A stretch of DNA of 64,000 bases. Origin: DASQHW01 sp038238245 (GTDB taxonomy: Bacteria; Actinomycetota; Acidimicrobiia; IMCC26256; PALSA-610). Below the pieces are notes generated by a model. The model was not told where the DNA came from. It worked only from the letters and a program-made list of their open reading frames with translations, and made no database searches. Location: assembly GCA_038238245.1 (NCBI GenBank), contig JBBRXX010000005.1, forward strand, positions 1 through 64,000, written 5' to 3'. Of this stretch, positions 44,700 to 53,088 are shown piece after piece. Both the position numbers and the translations under genes were made by a program. The number at the start of each line of letters is the position of its first letter. Position 1 is the stretch's first letter.

Positions 44700-45351
44700 C
44701 CTCAACGAACGCGTCGCCCGCGCCCTCGAGTCGCCCGTGGCTTCTCCCCCAGAGCTCGACGCCATCGAGCGCCGTGCAAGGCGCCACCGCCATCGGCGGC
44801 GGACGGGGCGTATCGCGAGCGGCGTCGCGCTCACGACCGCCGCGCTCCTCGGCGCATTCGCGCTGACACGAGGCGACGACGGCCCGCCCCGCGTCTCGGT
44901 CGGTCCAACCGTCACAAACGGTCGGACTACCCCGGCGACGACCGACGATGCACGTTACGGCGCTGCGAACCTTGTCCATGACCTTGCGGACGCTGGAATG
45001 AAGGTATCCACGACCGGGACCGCATCAGGCAATCCACTCAGCACCGACGCACAGTTGCTGTGCGTGAACGGTACCGAAGTACGCGTGTACGAGTATTCGA
45101 ACCGCGCGTCTCGACTCGCCGTCTCAAAGACGATCAGCCCCGACGGCTCACGCGTCGGAAACGGCCACGGCTCGTTCACGATCGCGGAATGGATCGGGCC
45201 GCCGCACTTCTACGCACGCGGCCGGATCATCGTGCTCGTGCTACAGAACGATCCTCCCCTGCTGGACGCACTCACCCGCATCCTTGGCCCGACGGTGAGC
45301 CCGGACGCAGGGAACGGCATCACGAGCTTCAAGACTCACTGCAGCAACTGA
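44692..45351 (+). CDS. membrane-anchored protein, possible anti-sigma partner
   Basis: 219 residues. A basic N-terminal cytoplasmic part of about 38 residues, one helix (ASGVALTTAALLGAFALTR), a Thr/Pro linker and an extracytoplasmic domain (AQLLCVNGTEVRVYEYSNRA, FYARGRIIVLVLQND). No zinc HxxxCxxC motif is seen, so the anti-sigma role rests only on overlap with the ECF gene and topology. Confidence 0.7.
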   Translation: MSDLNERVARALESPVASPPELDAIERRARRHRHRRRTGRIASGVALTTAALLGAFALTRGDDGPPRVSVGPTVTNGRTTPATTDDARYGAANLVHDLADAGMKVSTTGTASGNPLSTDAQLLCVNGTEVRVYEYSNRASRLAVSKTISPDGSRVGNGHGSFTIAEWIGPPHFYARGRIIVLVLQNDPPLLDALTRILGPTVSPDAGNGITSFKTHCSN

Positions 45352-45391
45352 TTCTGTGTTTCGAACTGTGGGCCAGCCGCCTCGTCACCGG

Positions 45392-45892
45392 TTACTTCAC
45401 CGTGAATGTCACGTGCATTCCCTCGGCGAAGTGGATGTGCCCCACGCCCGAACCACTCATCATGCCGGAGCTCCCGTTCATCATCGAGGAGCCGCTCGAA
45501 CCCATCATGGTGTCGACGATGTTGCAGAACGCGACGTAGGTCCCGGCCGAGAGGTCGAAGGCCTTGCTCTGGTGCGAGCGTCCCGCAACGTCCTCGATCT
45601 CGCCGGCTTTGTCGTCCTCCGAGATCTTGTCTTCGTCGACCGAACCGTCCGATTTCCTTGGAAGAGCGTCCGCGCTCGCGCCTCGCACAAGCACGAGCTC
45701 GTGCACCTCTCCACCGACGTTGTTCGCAGTAATCGTGACGCGGCCCGAGTGCAGAGCGTTCGTAGGTGGGATGATCGTGAACTCGCTGAGCACGAACGTG
45801 TTCTTGGATGACGCCGAGGTCGGCGAGCTGCTCTTTCCGCTGCCACACGCCGCGAAGACAAGCGCCGCGACGACCGTCCCGGTGATCGCCAC
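45392..45892 (-). CDS. cupredoxin-like lipoprotein with Met-rich loop
   Basis: About 166 residues from GTG 45892. A lipobox (ALVFAACGSG) precedes a cupredoxin fold: TFVLSEFTIIPPTNALHSGR, VTITANNVGGEVHELVLVRG. The copper site is YVAFCNIVD with a Met/Ser-rich loop (MMGSSGSSMMNGSSGMMSGS), then VGHIHFAEGMHVTFTVK. A better start, ATG 45912 with GGGAGG upstream, is in a different frame; one extra A (AAAA) would join it as MKRRTAVVAITG. An operator-like site lies at 45941. Confidence 0.82.
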   Translation of the reverse strand: MAITGTVVAALVFAACGSGKSSSPTSASSKNTFVLSEFTIIPPTNALHSGRVTITANNVGGEVHELVLVRGASADALPRKSDGSVDEDKISEDDKAGEIEDVAGRSHQSKAFDLSAGTYVAFCNIVDTMMGSSGSSMMNGSSGMMSGSGVGHIHFAEGMHVTFTVK

Positions 45893-45940
45893 AACCGCGG
45901 TCCGCCTTTCATGGGTCCTCCCGTTTTCGGCGCGAACTTG

Positions 45941-45959
45941 CAACCATTTGCCGTCGTAG
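45941..45959. promoter_or_regulatory. BlaI-like operator (weak), 11-base layout, at cupredoxin gene
   Basis: CAACCAT-TTGCC-GTCGTAG. The right arm is perfect; the left matches only partly, but like site 47322 it starts CAAC. It lies 29 bases before ATG 45912. Confidence 0.45.
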
Positions 45960-46880
45960 TTAGGACGCCGGAATCGCGTCGGGTCGATGGGCGGCGGCAC
46001 AGCCGCGTCATCGCGAGGTGTGCTGCCGATGCGGCTAACGGCGAGACGCTTCAGTGTCGCCGAATTCGCGATCACCGACAGGCTCGAAAGCGCCATGGCC
46101 GCCGCGGCAATGATCGGGTTCAACAGCCCCAACGCAGCGACGGGAATCGCGGCGCTGTTATAGCCGAAGGCCCAAACAGGTTTTGGTGAATCTTGCGCAT
46201 CGTCGCCCGGCTGAGCCGGATTCCCGTGACGACATCTCGCAGGTCATCCTTTACGAGCACGATCCCGCCGGTCTCCTTCGCGACGTCGGAACCGGAGCCG
46301 ATCGCGATCCCGATGTCGGCAGTCGCAAGGGCGGGCGCGTCGTTGACGCCGTCGCCCACCATCGCGACGACCGCGCCGACGTCCCGGAGACGCTGCACCT
46401 CCATGGCTTTGTCCTCGGGGAGCACATTCGCGATCACGCGCGCGACGCCAAGCTCCGTGCCAATCGCGGCCGCCGTTCGCTCGTTGTCACCGGTCAGGAT
46501 CACCACCTCGACCCCTTGTGCGCGCAGGTCATCGATCGCCTCTGCGGCGTTTTCCTTCAGCGTGTCGGCGACGGCGATCGCGCCGGCAAGCGCGCCATCG
46601 GTAGCGACGATGACGACCGTCTTGCCTTGCGCTTCGAACGCCGCTATCTGCGTTTCAGCGTCCGCGTCGATTGCCACGCGTGAGGCTCCCATGAGACGTC
46701 GGTTGCCGACGAGCAGATCGTGCCCGTCGGCGCGCGCACGGACGCCCTGACCGACGATCGCTTCGAAGCTGTCGGCCGGCGGGAGCGCGGCACCGGACAT
46801 CTGCACCCGCCGGACGATGGCCTGCTGAGCGGGTGCTCGCTGCCGGACTCGGCCGCGGCCGCGAGTCCCAAGTTCTTCGC
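45960..46880 (-). pseudogene. truncated and frameshifted copper P1B-type ATPase
   Basis: Retains the nucleotide-binding and hinge parts of a CopA-like ATPase: SGSEHPL, DSFEAIVGQGVRARADGHDL, VEVVILTGDNERTAAAIGTE, VAMVGDGVNDAPAL, then in a shifted frame YNSAAIPVAALGLLNPIIAA. The membrane half, the CPC motif and the DKTGT phosphorylation site are absent. Frame breaks lie near 46174 (one T missing) and 46826. A full copA is present at 50415-52751. Confidence 0.8.
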
Positions 46881-47012
46881 CACGTCGCGCGACTCGGCGA
46901 GCGTACGAATTGTGCGCTCGAGTGAGCGAGCTTGACCAACGCTTACGCGCCTCGCCCACACGCATGAGATCCCGCAGGAGATCAGAACCGCGGCACCGAC
47001 GAGGGAGATCAC
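46644..47012 (-). CDS. small membrane protein fused to ATPase debris
   Basis: GTG 47012 (overlapping the previous stop) opens VISLVGAAVLISCGISCVWA, one helix, then QARSLERTIRTLAESRDVAK. After that the frame enters the ATPase remnant (LGLAAAAESGSEHPL) and becomes nonsense. Probably a small membrane gene whose 3' end was lost in the deletion that truncated the ATPase. Confidence 0.4.
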   Translation of the reverse strand: MISLVGAAVLISCGISCVWARRVSVGQARSLERTIRTLAESRDVAKNLGLAAAAESGSEHPLSRPSSGGCRCPVPRSRRPTASKRSSVRASVRAPTGTICSSATDVSWEPHAWQSTRTLKRR

Positions 47013-47134
47013 GACGGGTTCGCAGCCATCGCGATCAGTGCGACCGTCGCAATGACGAACGTCACAAGGCTCGCGGCCATCAGGATGCGCGGGCCGGCTG
47101 CCTCGAGCCGGGACCGAGGCGTGTGCTCCATCAT
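47009..47134 (-). CDS. 41-residue single-helix membrane protein
   Basis: MMEHTPRSRLEAAGPRILMA followed by the helix SLVTFVIATVALIAMAANPS. GGAGGGAGG lies upstream of the paired ATGs, and the stop overlaps the next GTG. A BlaI-type operator at 47195-47214 is 61 bases upstream. Unknown function. Confidence 0.65.
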   Translation of the reverse strand: MMEHTPRSRLEAAGPRILMAASLVTFVIATVALIAMAANPS

Positions 47135-47194
47135 CGGCGCCACCTCCCTCCGACCGGCAGACCGGTTCCGGACCCGATCCCCACTCTGCCCCGC

Positions 47195-47214
47195 TACTAC
47201 GGCCCGTCGTAGAG
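47195..47214. promoter_or_regulatory. BlaI-type operator, 8-base spacing, at small membrane gene
   Basis: TACTAC-GGCCCGTC-GTAGAG. CTAC and GTAG 8 bases apart; nearly perfect palindrome upstream of 47134. Confidence 0.8.
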
Positions 47215-47321
47215 TCATAGTGGCCGAGCCGGAGGTCCTGCGCGAGAACGGGCCCCGCGGGGAAGACGACGGAAGTCCCGGCCGCGCAGAGGCTTCCGCC
47301 TGCGTCCCGCGCCGATCTCGG

Positions 47322-47340
47322 CAACGACAATATGTCGTAG
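47322..47340. promoter_or_regulatory. BlaI-like operator, 11-base layout, at DUF2892 gene
   Basis: CAACGAC-AATAT-GTCGTAG. One mismatch to the CTACGAC/GTCGTAG consensus; 31 bases before the ATG at 47371. Confidence 0.7.
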
Positions 47341-47370
47341 ATGCTGATTCGCGAGACAACGGAGACAAAT

Positions 47371-47634
47371 ATGAACTACACCGTGCAAGCAACGAACCGC
47401 CGGTGGCCCGTCAACATCACGCCCGCGGAGCGGATCGGCCGGGTCGTCCTGGGCATCGCGGCCATCGCGACTGCCATCGTGCTGCTCGTCGGCGCCGGCT
47501 CGATCCTCGCGGTCGTGCTCGAGTTGCTGCTCGCGGCCGCCGGGGCCGACCTGGCGATCACCGGCGCGCTCGGGCACTGCCCGCTGTACAACAAGCTCGG
47601 CTACGTGCCGCCGTCTCTGAGGAGCCGAACATGA
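47371..47634 (+). CDS. DUF2892 (YgaP-like inner-membrane) protein
   Basis: 87 residues: RRWPVNITPAERIGRVVLGI, two helices, and GALGHCPLYNKLGY, the DUF2892 pattern also seen at the membrane end of YgaP rhodaneses. GGAGA precedes ATG 47371. The stop overlaps the next ATG. The Cys in GHCPLY is conserved in the family. Likely linked to sulfur or metal stress. Confidence 0.85.
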   Translation: MNYTVQATNRRWPVNITPAERIGRVVLGIAAIATAIVLLVGAGSILAVVLELLLAAAGADLAITGALGHCPLYNKLGYVPPSLRSRT

Positions 47635-47858
47635 CCTACGACCAGGACGAACGGCCGCCGACACACGACTCCAGCGGTCACCGCAAAGGCGGCCACGGGT
47701 GGATGATGATCGCTTGCTGTATCCCGATGCTGGTGATCGCAGTCGCGCTCGTGGCGACGGGTGTTGTCGGCTCGGGCTTCCTGGTCGCGGCGATCGCCTG
47801 CACGGTGATGATGGCCGTGATGATGCGTGGCATGTCGGGCGGCGACGGCCATCATTGA
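47631..47858 (+). CDS. DUF2933-like small membrane protein
   Basis: 75 residues: HRKGGHGWMMIACCIPMLVI, AVALVATGVVGSGFLVAAIA and a Met-rich CTVMMAVMMRGMSGGDGHH end. The GHGWMMIACC motif fits DUF2933-type proteins found in copper islands. ATGA overlap with the DUF2892 gene. Confidence 0.8.
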   Translation: MTYDQDERPPTHDSSGHRKGGHGWMMIACCIPMLVIAVALVATGVVGSGFLVAAIACTVMMAVMMRGMSGGDGHH

Positions 47859-47869
47859 GCCTGCTCGGT

Positions 47870-48334
47870 TCAGACCAGGCTGCACGTCGTACTCGTCGCC
47901 GCCCGGGCTGTGCGATGCACGGCCCACGCGAGCAGCGCGATGGAGCCGAGGCCGATAACGGGCTGGAGGGGCGCGAACACCCCGGTCGCGCCGGCAACGC
48001 CGATGAGCGCGACGACCACCTTGTTGCACACGGGGCAGCCGACCGCGAGGAACGTCCCAAGCCCGCCCGCGACGAATGCTCGTTGCGGCCCACGGGCAGC
48101 GAGATGATGAAGGCCAATGACGAGGCCGGCGAGGATCGACGCGACGGCCAGGAAGGCGTAGTCCTGCGGTCGCGTCGGCGTCATCCGCCGGAACCAGCCG
48201 TTCGGCACGAGCCGGGTCGGCACCGCGATCACAGCCGCGAACAAGATCGCACTGCCGACCACACGAATCCAGTCGGCGAGGCCGAACCGACGCAGCGCGT
48301 CGCGCAACGCGGCCTGTGGTCGCGCAGCGTCCAT
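47870..48334 (-). CDS. integral membrane protein with CPVC motif
   Basis: 154 residues, about four helices. The key segment is GGLGTFLAVGCPVCNKVVVA followed by LIGVAGATGVFAPLQPVIGL. The GCPVCNK motif in a membrane helix suggests metal or thiol chemistry; similar proteins lie in actinobacterial copper regions. The start is 21 bases from operator 48355-48374. Function unknown. Confidence 0.78.
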   Translation of the reverse strand: MDAARPQAALRDALRRFGLADWIRVVGSAILFAAVIAVPTRLVPNGWFRRMTPTRPQDYAFLAVASILAGLVIGLHHLAARGPQRAFVAGGLGTFLAVGCPVCNKVVVALIGVAGATGVFAPLQPVIGLGSIALLAWAVHRTARAATSTTCSLV

Positions 48335-48354
48335 GACCGGCAGCGTAGCCGATC

Positions 48355-48374
48355 TCCTACATCGTGTCGTACTT
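48355..48374. promoter_or_regulatory. BlaI-type operator, 8-base spacing, divergent promoter
   Basis: TCCTACATCGTGTCGTACTT: CTAC and GTAC 8 bases apart, one mismatch. Lies between the divergent membrane genes at 48334 and 48409. Confidence 0.6.
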
Positions 48375-48408
48375 TGCCTCGTGCAAGTGGACCGCGGTCG
48401 TGCACAAT

Positions 48409-48816
48409 GTGTGGGTGCACGTCGCCGAGGAATCCCGCGACCGTTATGCCGTCGTGAGCCGGCTCGTCGCGCTCGGTCTCGTAGGCGCGGTCGCGCTCGC
48501 GCTGCTCGGGCTGCCTCCGACTTCCCTGCACGGCCCGCTCCACCGGTTCGGCATCATGGACCCGCTCTGCGGAATGACCCGCGCGGTCCGCCTTCTCGCG
48601 CGGGGCAATGTGGCGGCGACATGGCGTTACAACCCCGCGGCCTTCGCGCTCGCCATTTTCGCTGCGCTCATTATGCTCCGATGGGTGTTCGGCCGGTTCA
48701 CTGGGCGCTGGTACGCGGTGACGCTTGCTTCGCCGCGCGTGCTCCGGCTCGCGCTCGCGCTGCCAGTTGCCGCGTTGTGGGCCAACCAGCAGGCCCACGC
48801 TGCACTGCTCAAGTAA
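48409..48816 (+). CDS. DUF2752 membrane protein
   Basis: 135 residues from GTG 48409: GIMDPLCGMTRAVRLLARGN and AATWRYNPAAFALAIFAAL are the DUF2752 signature (CGxTR.. and W.YNP). Upstream GTG 48364 is in frame but lies inside the operator, so it is unlikely. GTGs at 48415 and 48421 are also possible starts. Function unknown. Confidence 0.78.
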   Translation: MWVHVAEESRDRYAVVSRLVALGLVGAVALALLGLPPTSLHGPLHRFGIMDPLCGMTRAVRLLARGNVAATWRYNPAAFALAIFAALIMLRWVFGRFTGRWYAVTLASPRVLRLALALPVAALWANQQAHAALLK

Positions 48817-49452
48817 CGGCGTCGACACCTCGGACTGACGGGTCGCGGGACTCGTCGGCGGCGCGGAGCGCGCGCCGGGCACTGAACTGCACTGCCAGTC
48901 CGGCCAAACATTTTCGCAGGACGACGTGCTCGAAGGGCAACACCGACATCGTGCGTCGGAACTCGTTCATCGTCACGATACGCAGGTACGGCTGGCCTTC
49001 GAGGCGATGCAGCAGCCGTGCCGGCACGGTCGACAACAGGTCGTAGCCGACGAGTCGACCGCCCGGGCGCAGCACACGAGCGCTCTCGGCGAGCACGGCC
49101 TCCCACGCAACGGTGTGGTGCAACATGATGAAGCTCACCATGGTGTCGAAGATCTCGGGCTCGCGGGAGCGCGGACGCATCGGCTTGGCGGACGACGGCA
49201 CGGCCTCCGAAGCTCGCGAGACGGTCACGCGCCGCGTCGATCATCTTGGGGTCGAAATCCGTGACCGTCATCCGCATGTCGGGTGCCGTCAGCGGCTCGG
49301 CGGCCATCGCCCCGCTCCCGGGCGCCGATCTCGAGCACGTGCCGCTCGGGCGTCAGTCCTTGCAGCGCCCACGGCATGACGATGCGCCGGGTGAGCATCC
49401 GCCACGGGGCGCTGCGGCAGAAGGCGGATTCGATGCTCGACATCGTCGGCAT
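48809..49452 (-). CDS. class I methyltransferase, frame broken twice
   Basis: Paralog of 35229-35860. In three frames it reads SSIESAFCRSAPWRMLTRRI, MTVTDFDPKMIDAARDRLAS and TMVSFIMLHHTVAWEAVLAE, then VLRPGGRLVGYDLL. Breaks lie near 49320 (an extra C in a CCCGGG run) and 49170. The ATG at 49452 follows GGGAG. It is the last gene of the copZ-copA-csoR operon. Either a decayed gene or assembly error; two paralogs broken similarly favours error. Confidence 0.7.
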
Positions 49453-49454
49453 GG

Positions 49455-50132
49455 TCAGCTCCCGAGCTCGGGGGCATGCGCGTATCGCGCCGGCTCGAGC
49501 GCGAAGGATGCCGCGCACGCCAGGCTGCAGAACCAGTACTCGGTCTCATCGTGGCGCAACTGTCCGGCCGCATGAGAGCGCGATACCTGCATCCGGCAGA
49601 CGGGATCGATCGCAATCCCATCGGAGGCCGCGTACAACTCGATCTCGAAGAGCTCCACGGGTGCGGAGAGGTTGTGCAGGTCGAAGCAGCCGAGGTCGAT
49701 GACGTCGAGCCCGGCCGAACGCGCCGCGGCCGCGACCAGCGCGGTCGCCAGCGTGCGACCACCGGCTGCTTTGCTCGCGACGCGCGCCGCCAGGTTCACC
49801 GAGTTTCCGACGAAGTCCCCTGCGCGCTCCAGCGCGACTCCATGATGGAGACCGGCACGCGGAATCGGGAAGCTGGGCTCACGCATACACGCCTCGATCA
49901 GCCGCTTCATCCCGGCGACCGCGTCGTGAGGCCCGGCAAAGCAGATCATCGCGGCATCACCGATCATCTTTACGAGCCGGTCTCCGGCGCCCAGCGCGCC
50001 GAGCGTCATGTCCTCGAAACGGTCGAGCAAAAGGGCCGCGTCCTTGTCGCCATGGACTTCGGTCAACGCGCTGAATCCCGCGAGGTCCACGAACGCGAAC
50101 GTCGCTTCCACCTCGGCCGGATCGCCGTTCAC
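49455..50132 (-). CDS. class III nucleotide cyclase with C-terminal YHS domain
   Basis: 225 residues from GTG 50132 (GGAG upstream). The cyclase core is TFAFVDLAGFSALTEVHGDK, LVKMIGDAAMICF and FVGNSVNLAARV; the length is short, without an N-terminal regulatory part. The C-terminal YHS domain is AIDPVCRMQVSRSHAAGQLR and YWFCSLACAASFALEPARY. It sits 19 bases after csoR in the copper operon, so a copper-responsive second messenger is a reasonable inference. Confidence 0.87.
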   Translation of the reverse strand: MNGDPAEVEATFAFVDLAGFSALTEVHGDKDAALLLDRFEDMTLGALGAGDRLVKMIGDAAMICFAGPHDAVAGMKRLIEACMREPSFPIPRAGLHHGVALERAGDFVGNSVNLAARVASKAAGGRTLATALVAAAARSAGLDVIDLGCFDLHNLSAPVELFEIELYAASDGIAIDPVCRMQVSRSHAAGQLRHDETEYWFCSLACAASFALEPARYAHAPELGS

Positions 50133-50151
50133 CGCGCCGCACTCCTCTCGG

Positions 50152-50418
50152 TCATGCCCGCACGAGCCGTTCGATCGCACGGGTTGCTTCTTCGATCATC
50201 GCGTCGGCGCGTTCGGAGCTCTCCGCGGCCGCGTCACGCACACAATGGCGCACGTGCTCGTCGAGCAGGCCGACGGCCACGCTCTGCAACGCCTTGGTGA
50301 CCGCACTGATCTGGGTGAGGATGTCGATGCAGTAGGTGTCCTCGTCGATGAGCCGCTGCAAGCCGCGCACCTGCCCTTCGATGCGCCGGAGCCGCTTCAG
50401 GTATTCGTCCTTGTTCAT
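50152..50418 (-). CDS. csoR: CsoR copper-sensing repressor
   Basis: 88 residues: KRLRRIEGQVRGLQRLIDED, then TYCIDILTQISAVTKALQSV and LLDEHVRHCVRDA. The Cys-His-Cys copper(I) site (C in TYCID, H and C in EHVRHC) is intact. ATG 50418 overlaps the copA stop (ATGA). It probably binds the palindrome at 52986-53000 to control copZ, copA and the divergent gene. Confidence 0.95.
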   Translation of the reverse strand: MNKDEYLKRLRRIEGQVRGLQRLIDEDTYCIDILTQISAVTKALQSVAVGLLDEHVRHCVRDAAAESSERADAMIEEATRAIERLVRA

Positions 50419-52751
50419 GGCGTAACCGCGCACACGTCCTCCTGTGGTGTCGTCTCGTTGCTTGGCGACGGGGCGGTGACGAGCGCGCTGCTCGCGTCCG
50501 AACGGAACCGGCGCAGGCGCAGGCTGTTCGAGACGACGAAGACGCTCGAAAACGCCATGGCTGCGCCCGCAATCAGCGGATTGAGCAGGCCGACAACGGC
50601 GAGCGGCAGGGCCGCCACGTTGTAAGCGAAGGCCCAGAACAAGTTGCCCTTGATCGTCGCGAGCGTGCGGCGCGAAAGGCGGATGGCATCAGCAACCGCG
50701 CGCAGGTCGCCGCGCACGAGGGTCAGATCGCTCGCCTCGATGGCAACGTCGGTCCCCGTGCCCATCGCGATCCCGAGATCAGATTGCGCCAAGGCGGCTG
50801 CGTCGTTGACACCGTCGCCGACCATCGCGACGACTTTGCCTTCACGTTGCAGGTTCCGGACGACTGCGACCTTGTCGGCGGGCAGTACGTCGGCGATGAC
50901 CTCGTCGACGCCGAGCTCGGCCCCGACCGCGCGTGCCGTACGCTCGTTGTCGCCGGTCAGGAGTACGGGCGTCAGCCCGAGCCGACGCAACTGTCCGATC
51001 GCTTCCGGGCTCGTCGGCTTGATCGTGTCGGCGACAATCAAGACGGCGCGGACGCGCTCGTCCCATCCCGCCATGACGGGCGTGCGGCCGAGTGCCTCGG
51101 CGCGATCCTGCGCATCGCGCAGCTCGGCCGGGAGCTCGAAGCCGCGCTCGCTCAGCAGCCGCTCACGTCCAACCAACACGGACCGGCCGTCCACCACGCC
51201 CTCGACACCGAGACCCTCGCGATTCGTGAACGCATCGGCCTGCGCCAGCTGCCCGGTGCGCTCGCGTGCGCCATCGGCGATCGCGCGCGCGATCGGATGC
51301 TCGGATGCGTCCTCGAGCGCACCGGCAAGACGCAACACCGTATCGATGTCCTCTCCGTCGCCGACAACGACATCGACCAGCGCCATGTGCCCGGTTGTGA
51401 CCGTGCCCGTCTTGTCGAGGACGACGGTGTCGACCGCGCGGGTCGATTCGAGGATCTCCGGGCCCTTGATCAGAATGCCCAGCTGCGCGCCCCGACCCGT
51501 GCCGACCAACAGCGCGGTCGGCGTCGCGAGACCGAGCGCGCACGGGCACGCGATGATCAGCACCGCGACCGCGGCGGTGAACGCCGCCGTCGCACCCTCG
51601 CCGAGCGCCAGCCACGCCAGCAGGGTCACGGCCGCGAGCGCGATCACAATCGGGACGAACACGGCGGAGACCCGATCGGCCAGGCGCTGCACGGGTGCCT
51701 TCCCCGACTGGGCCTCGGTCACCAGACGTGCGATCTGCGCGAGCGCGGTGTCGTCGCCGATACGCGTTGCCCGCACGATGAGACGGCCACTGACGTTGAC
51801 CGTCGCCCCGGTGACTGCGTCGCCGGAACCAACTTCGAGCGGCACAGACTCTCCGGTGAGCAGCGATGCGTCGATCGCGGAGGTGCCGTTGTCTACGACA
51901 CCGTCGGTCGCGATCTTCTCCCCTGGTCGGACGACGAACAGCCCCCCGACGCGCAGCTCGCCGATCGGCACTCGCGACTCGACACCATCACGCAGCACTG
52001 CGACGTCTTTCGCGCCGAGTTCGAGCAACTGGCGCAGCGCCGCTCCCGAGCGACGCTTCGCCCGGGCCTCGAAGTAACGGCCGGCGAGGATGAACACGGT
52101 CACCGCCGCGGCGACCTCGAGATAGATCTCGTCGCGGCCCGCGCCACGAGCGACACCGAACGTCAAATGCATCTTCATCCCAGGCATGCCGGCATCGCCG
52201 AAGAACAGCGCGTACAACGACCAGCCGAACGCGGCCAGCGTCCCCAAGGAGATCAGCGTGTCCATCGTCGCCGCACGGTGACGCAGGTTTGCCCACGCGG
52301 CGCGGTGGAACGGCGCGCCGCCCCACACGACCACGGGCGCGGCGAGCGTCAAGCTCAACCACTGCCAGTTACGGAATTGGAAGGCGGGCACCATCGCCAG
52401 CAGCAGCACGGGCGCGGCGAGGACCGCCGACACGACGACCCGGATCTGCAACGCGCGCGCCGCTTCTTCGTCGGCGTCTCGCGCTGCCAGTCGTTCATCG
52501 GGCCGCTGCACGACCGTGGGTTGCTGGAGCTGCGCGCGGTATCCGGCCGCCGCGACCTCCGCGATGAGATCTTCGGCGTTCACGTCTGTCGGCAGCACGA
52601 CATGAGCGCGCTCGGTTGCGTAGTTCACGCTGGCGCGCACACCGTCGATCTTGTTGAGGCGCTTCTCGATGCGTGCCGCGCACGACGCGCAGGTCATGCC
52701 GACAATGTCCAGGTCCAGCACGTCCGTCGCCGATCCCTTGCTGCTCGTCAT
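50415..52751 (-). CDS. copA: copper-exporting P1B-type ATPase
   Basis: 778 residues: N-terminal heavy-metal domain with GMTCASCAARIEKRL, eight membrane helices, LLTGESVPLE, the membrane CPC in IIACPCALGLATP, phosphorylation site VLDKTGTVTTGH, HP in EDASEHPIARA, and MVGDGVNDAAALAQSD. Complete Cu(I) efflux pump. The start overlaps the copZ stop and the stop overlaps csoR. Confidence 0.96.
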   Translation of the reverse strand: MTSSKGSATDVLDLDIVGMTCASCAARIEKRLNKIDGVRASVNYATERAHVVLPTDVNAEDLIAEVAAAGYRAQLQQPTVVQRPDERLAARDADEEAARALQIRVVVSAVLAAPVLLLAMVPAFQFRNWQWLSLTLAAPVVVWGGAPFHRAAWANLRHRAATMDTLISLGTLAAFGWSLYALFFGDAGMPGMKMHLTFGVARGAGRDEIYLEVAAAVTVFILAGRYFEARAKRRSGAALRQLLELGAKDVAVLRDGVESRVPIGELRVGGLFVVRPGEKIATDGVVDNGTSAIDASLLTGESVPLEVGSGDAVTGATVNVSGRLIVRATRIGDDTALAQIARLVTEAQSGKAPVQRLADRVSAVFVPIVIALAAVTLLAWLALGEGATAAFTAAVAVLIIACPCALGLATPTALLVGTGRGAQLGILIKGPEILESTRAVDTVVLDKTGTVTTGHMALVDVVVGDGEDIDTVLRLAGALEDASEHPIARAIADGARERTGQLAQADAFTNREGLGVEGVVDGRSVLVGRERLLSERGFELPAELRDAQDRAEALGRTPVMAGWDERVRAVLIVADTIKPTSPEAIGQLRRLGLTPVLLTGDNERTARAVGAELGVDEVIADVLPADKVAVVRNLQREGKVVAMVGDGVNDAAALAQSDLGIAMGTGTDVAIEASDLTLVRGDLRAVADAIRLSRRTLATIKGNLFWAFAYNVAALPLAVVGLLNPLIAGAAMAFSSVFVVSNSLRLRRFRSDASSALVTAPSPSNETTPQEDVCAVTP

Positions 52752-52975
52752 CGAGGCTGCTCCCGCGCGTGATGCACCAGCTCGTAGCCGGCCTCCTCGA
52801 CCGCGGCCGCCATCTCGGACTCGCCCAACTCGCGATCCGCCGTCACCGTCACCGCTCCCGAGCCCAGGTCGACGTCGACAGCCCGCACGCCGGGCACCTT
52901 CGAGACCTCCGCGGTCACCGCCCGCACGCAGTGCTCGCAGCTCATGCCCGCGACCGTGAAGACCTGGGTGCCCAT
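52748..52975 (-). CDS. copZ: CopZ-like copper chaperone (HMA domain)
   Basis: 75 residues, one heavy-metal-associated domain: FTVAGMSCEHCVRAVTAEVS, with the CxxC copper site, then VDVDLGSGAVTVTAD. It delivers Cu(I) to CopA, whose gene overlaps its stop. The CsoR-type palindrome lies 11 bases upstream. Confidence 0.95.
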   Translation of the reverse strand: MGTQVFTVAGMSCEHCVRAVTAEVSKVPGVRAVDVDLGSGAVTVTADRELGESEMAAAVEEAGYELVHHAREQPR

Positions 52976-52985
52976 CGGTTCAATA

Positions 52986-53000
52986 TACCCCTACGGGGTA
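52986..53000. promoter_or_regulatory. CsoR-type operator
   Basis: TACCCC-TAC-GGGGTA, the G/C-tract palindrome typical of CsoR sites. It lies between copZ and the divergent redox selenoprotein gene and probably regulates both. Confidence 0.82.
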
Positions 53001-53088
53001 GGAGTGTCAAGGCGAATCGGGAGGCGCGTGCGTGGCACTGAACCGACCCGCCCCGAGGAAGCCCGTCACTACGGCATGCTGAGGGCCG

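Noticed and set aside
48364..48408. GTG 48364 as the DUF2752 start
   Set aside because: It lies inside the palindrome 48355-48374, so a start there is unlikely.
50784..52772. 662-codon frame antisense to copA
   Set aside because: It is the shadow of a high-GC gene; its composition is Arg/Asp/His-rich with no domain, and copA is unmistakable.
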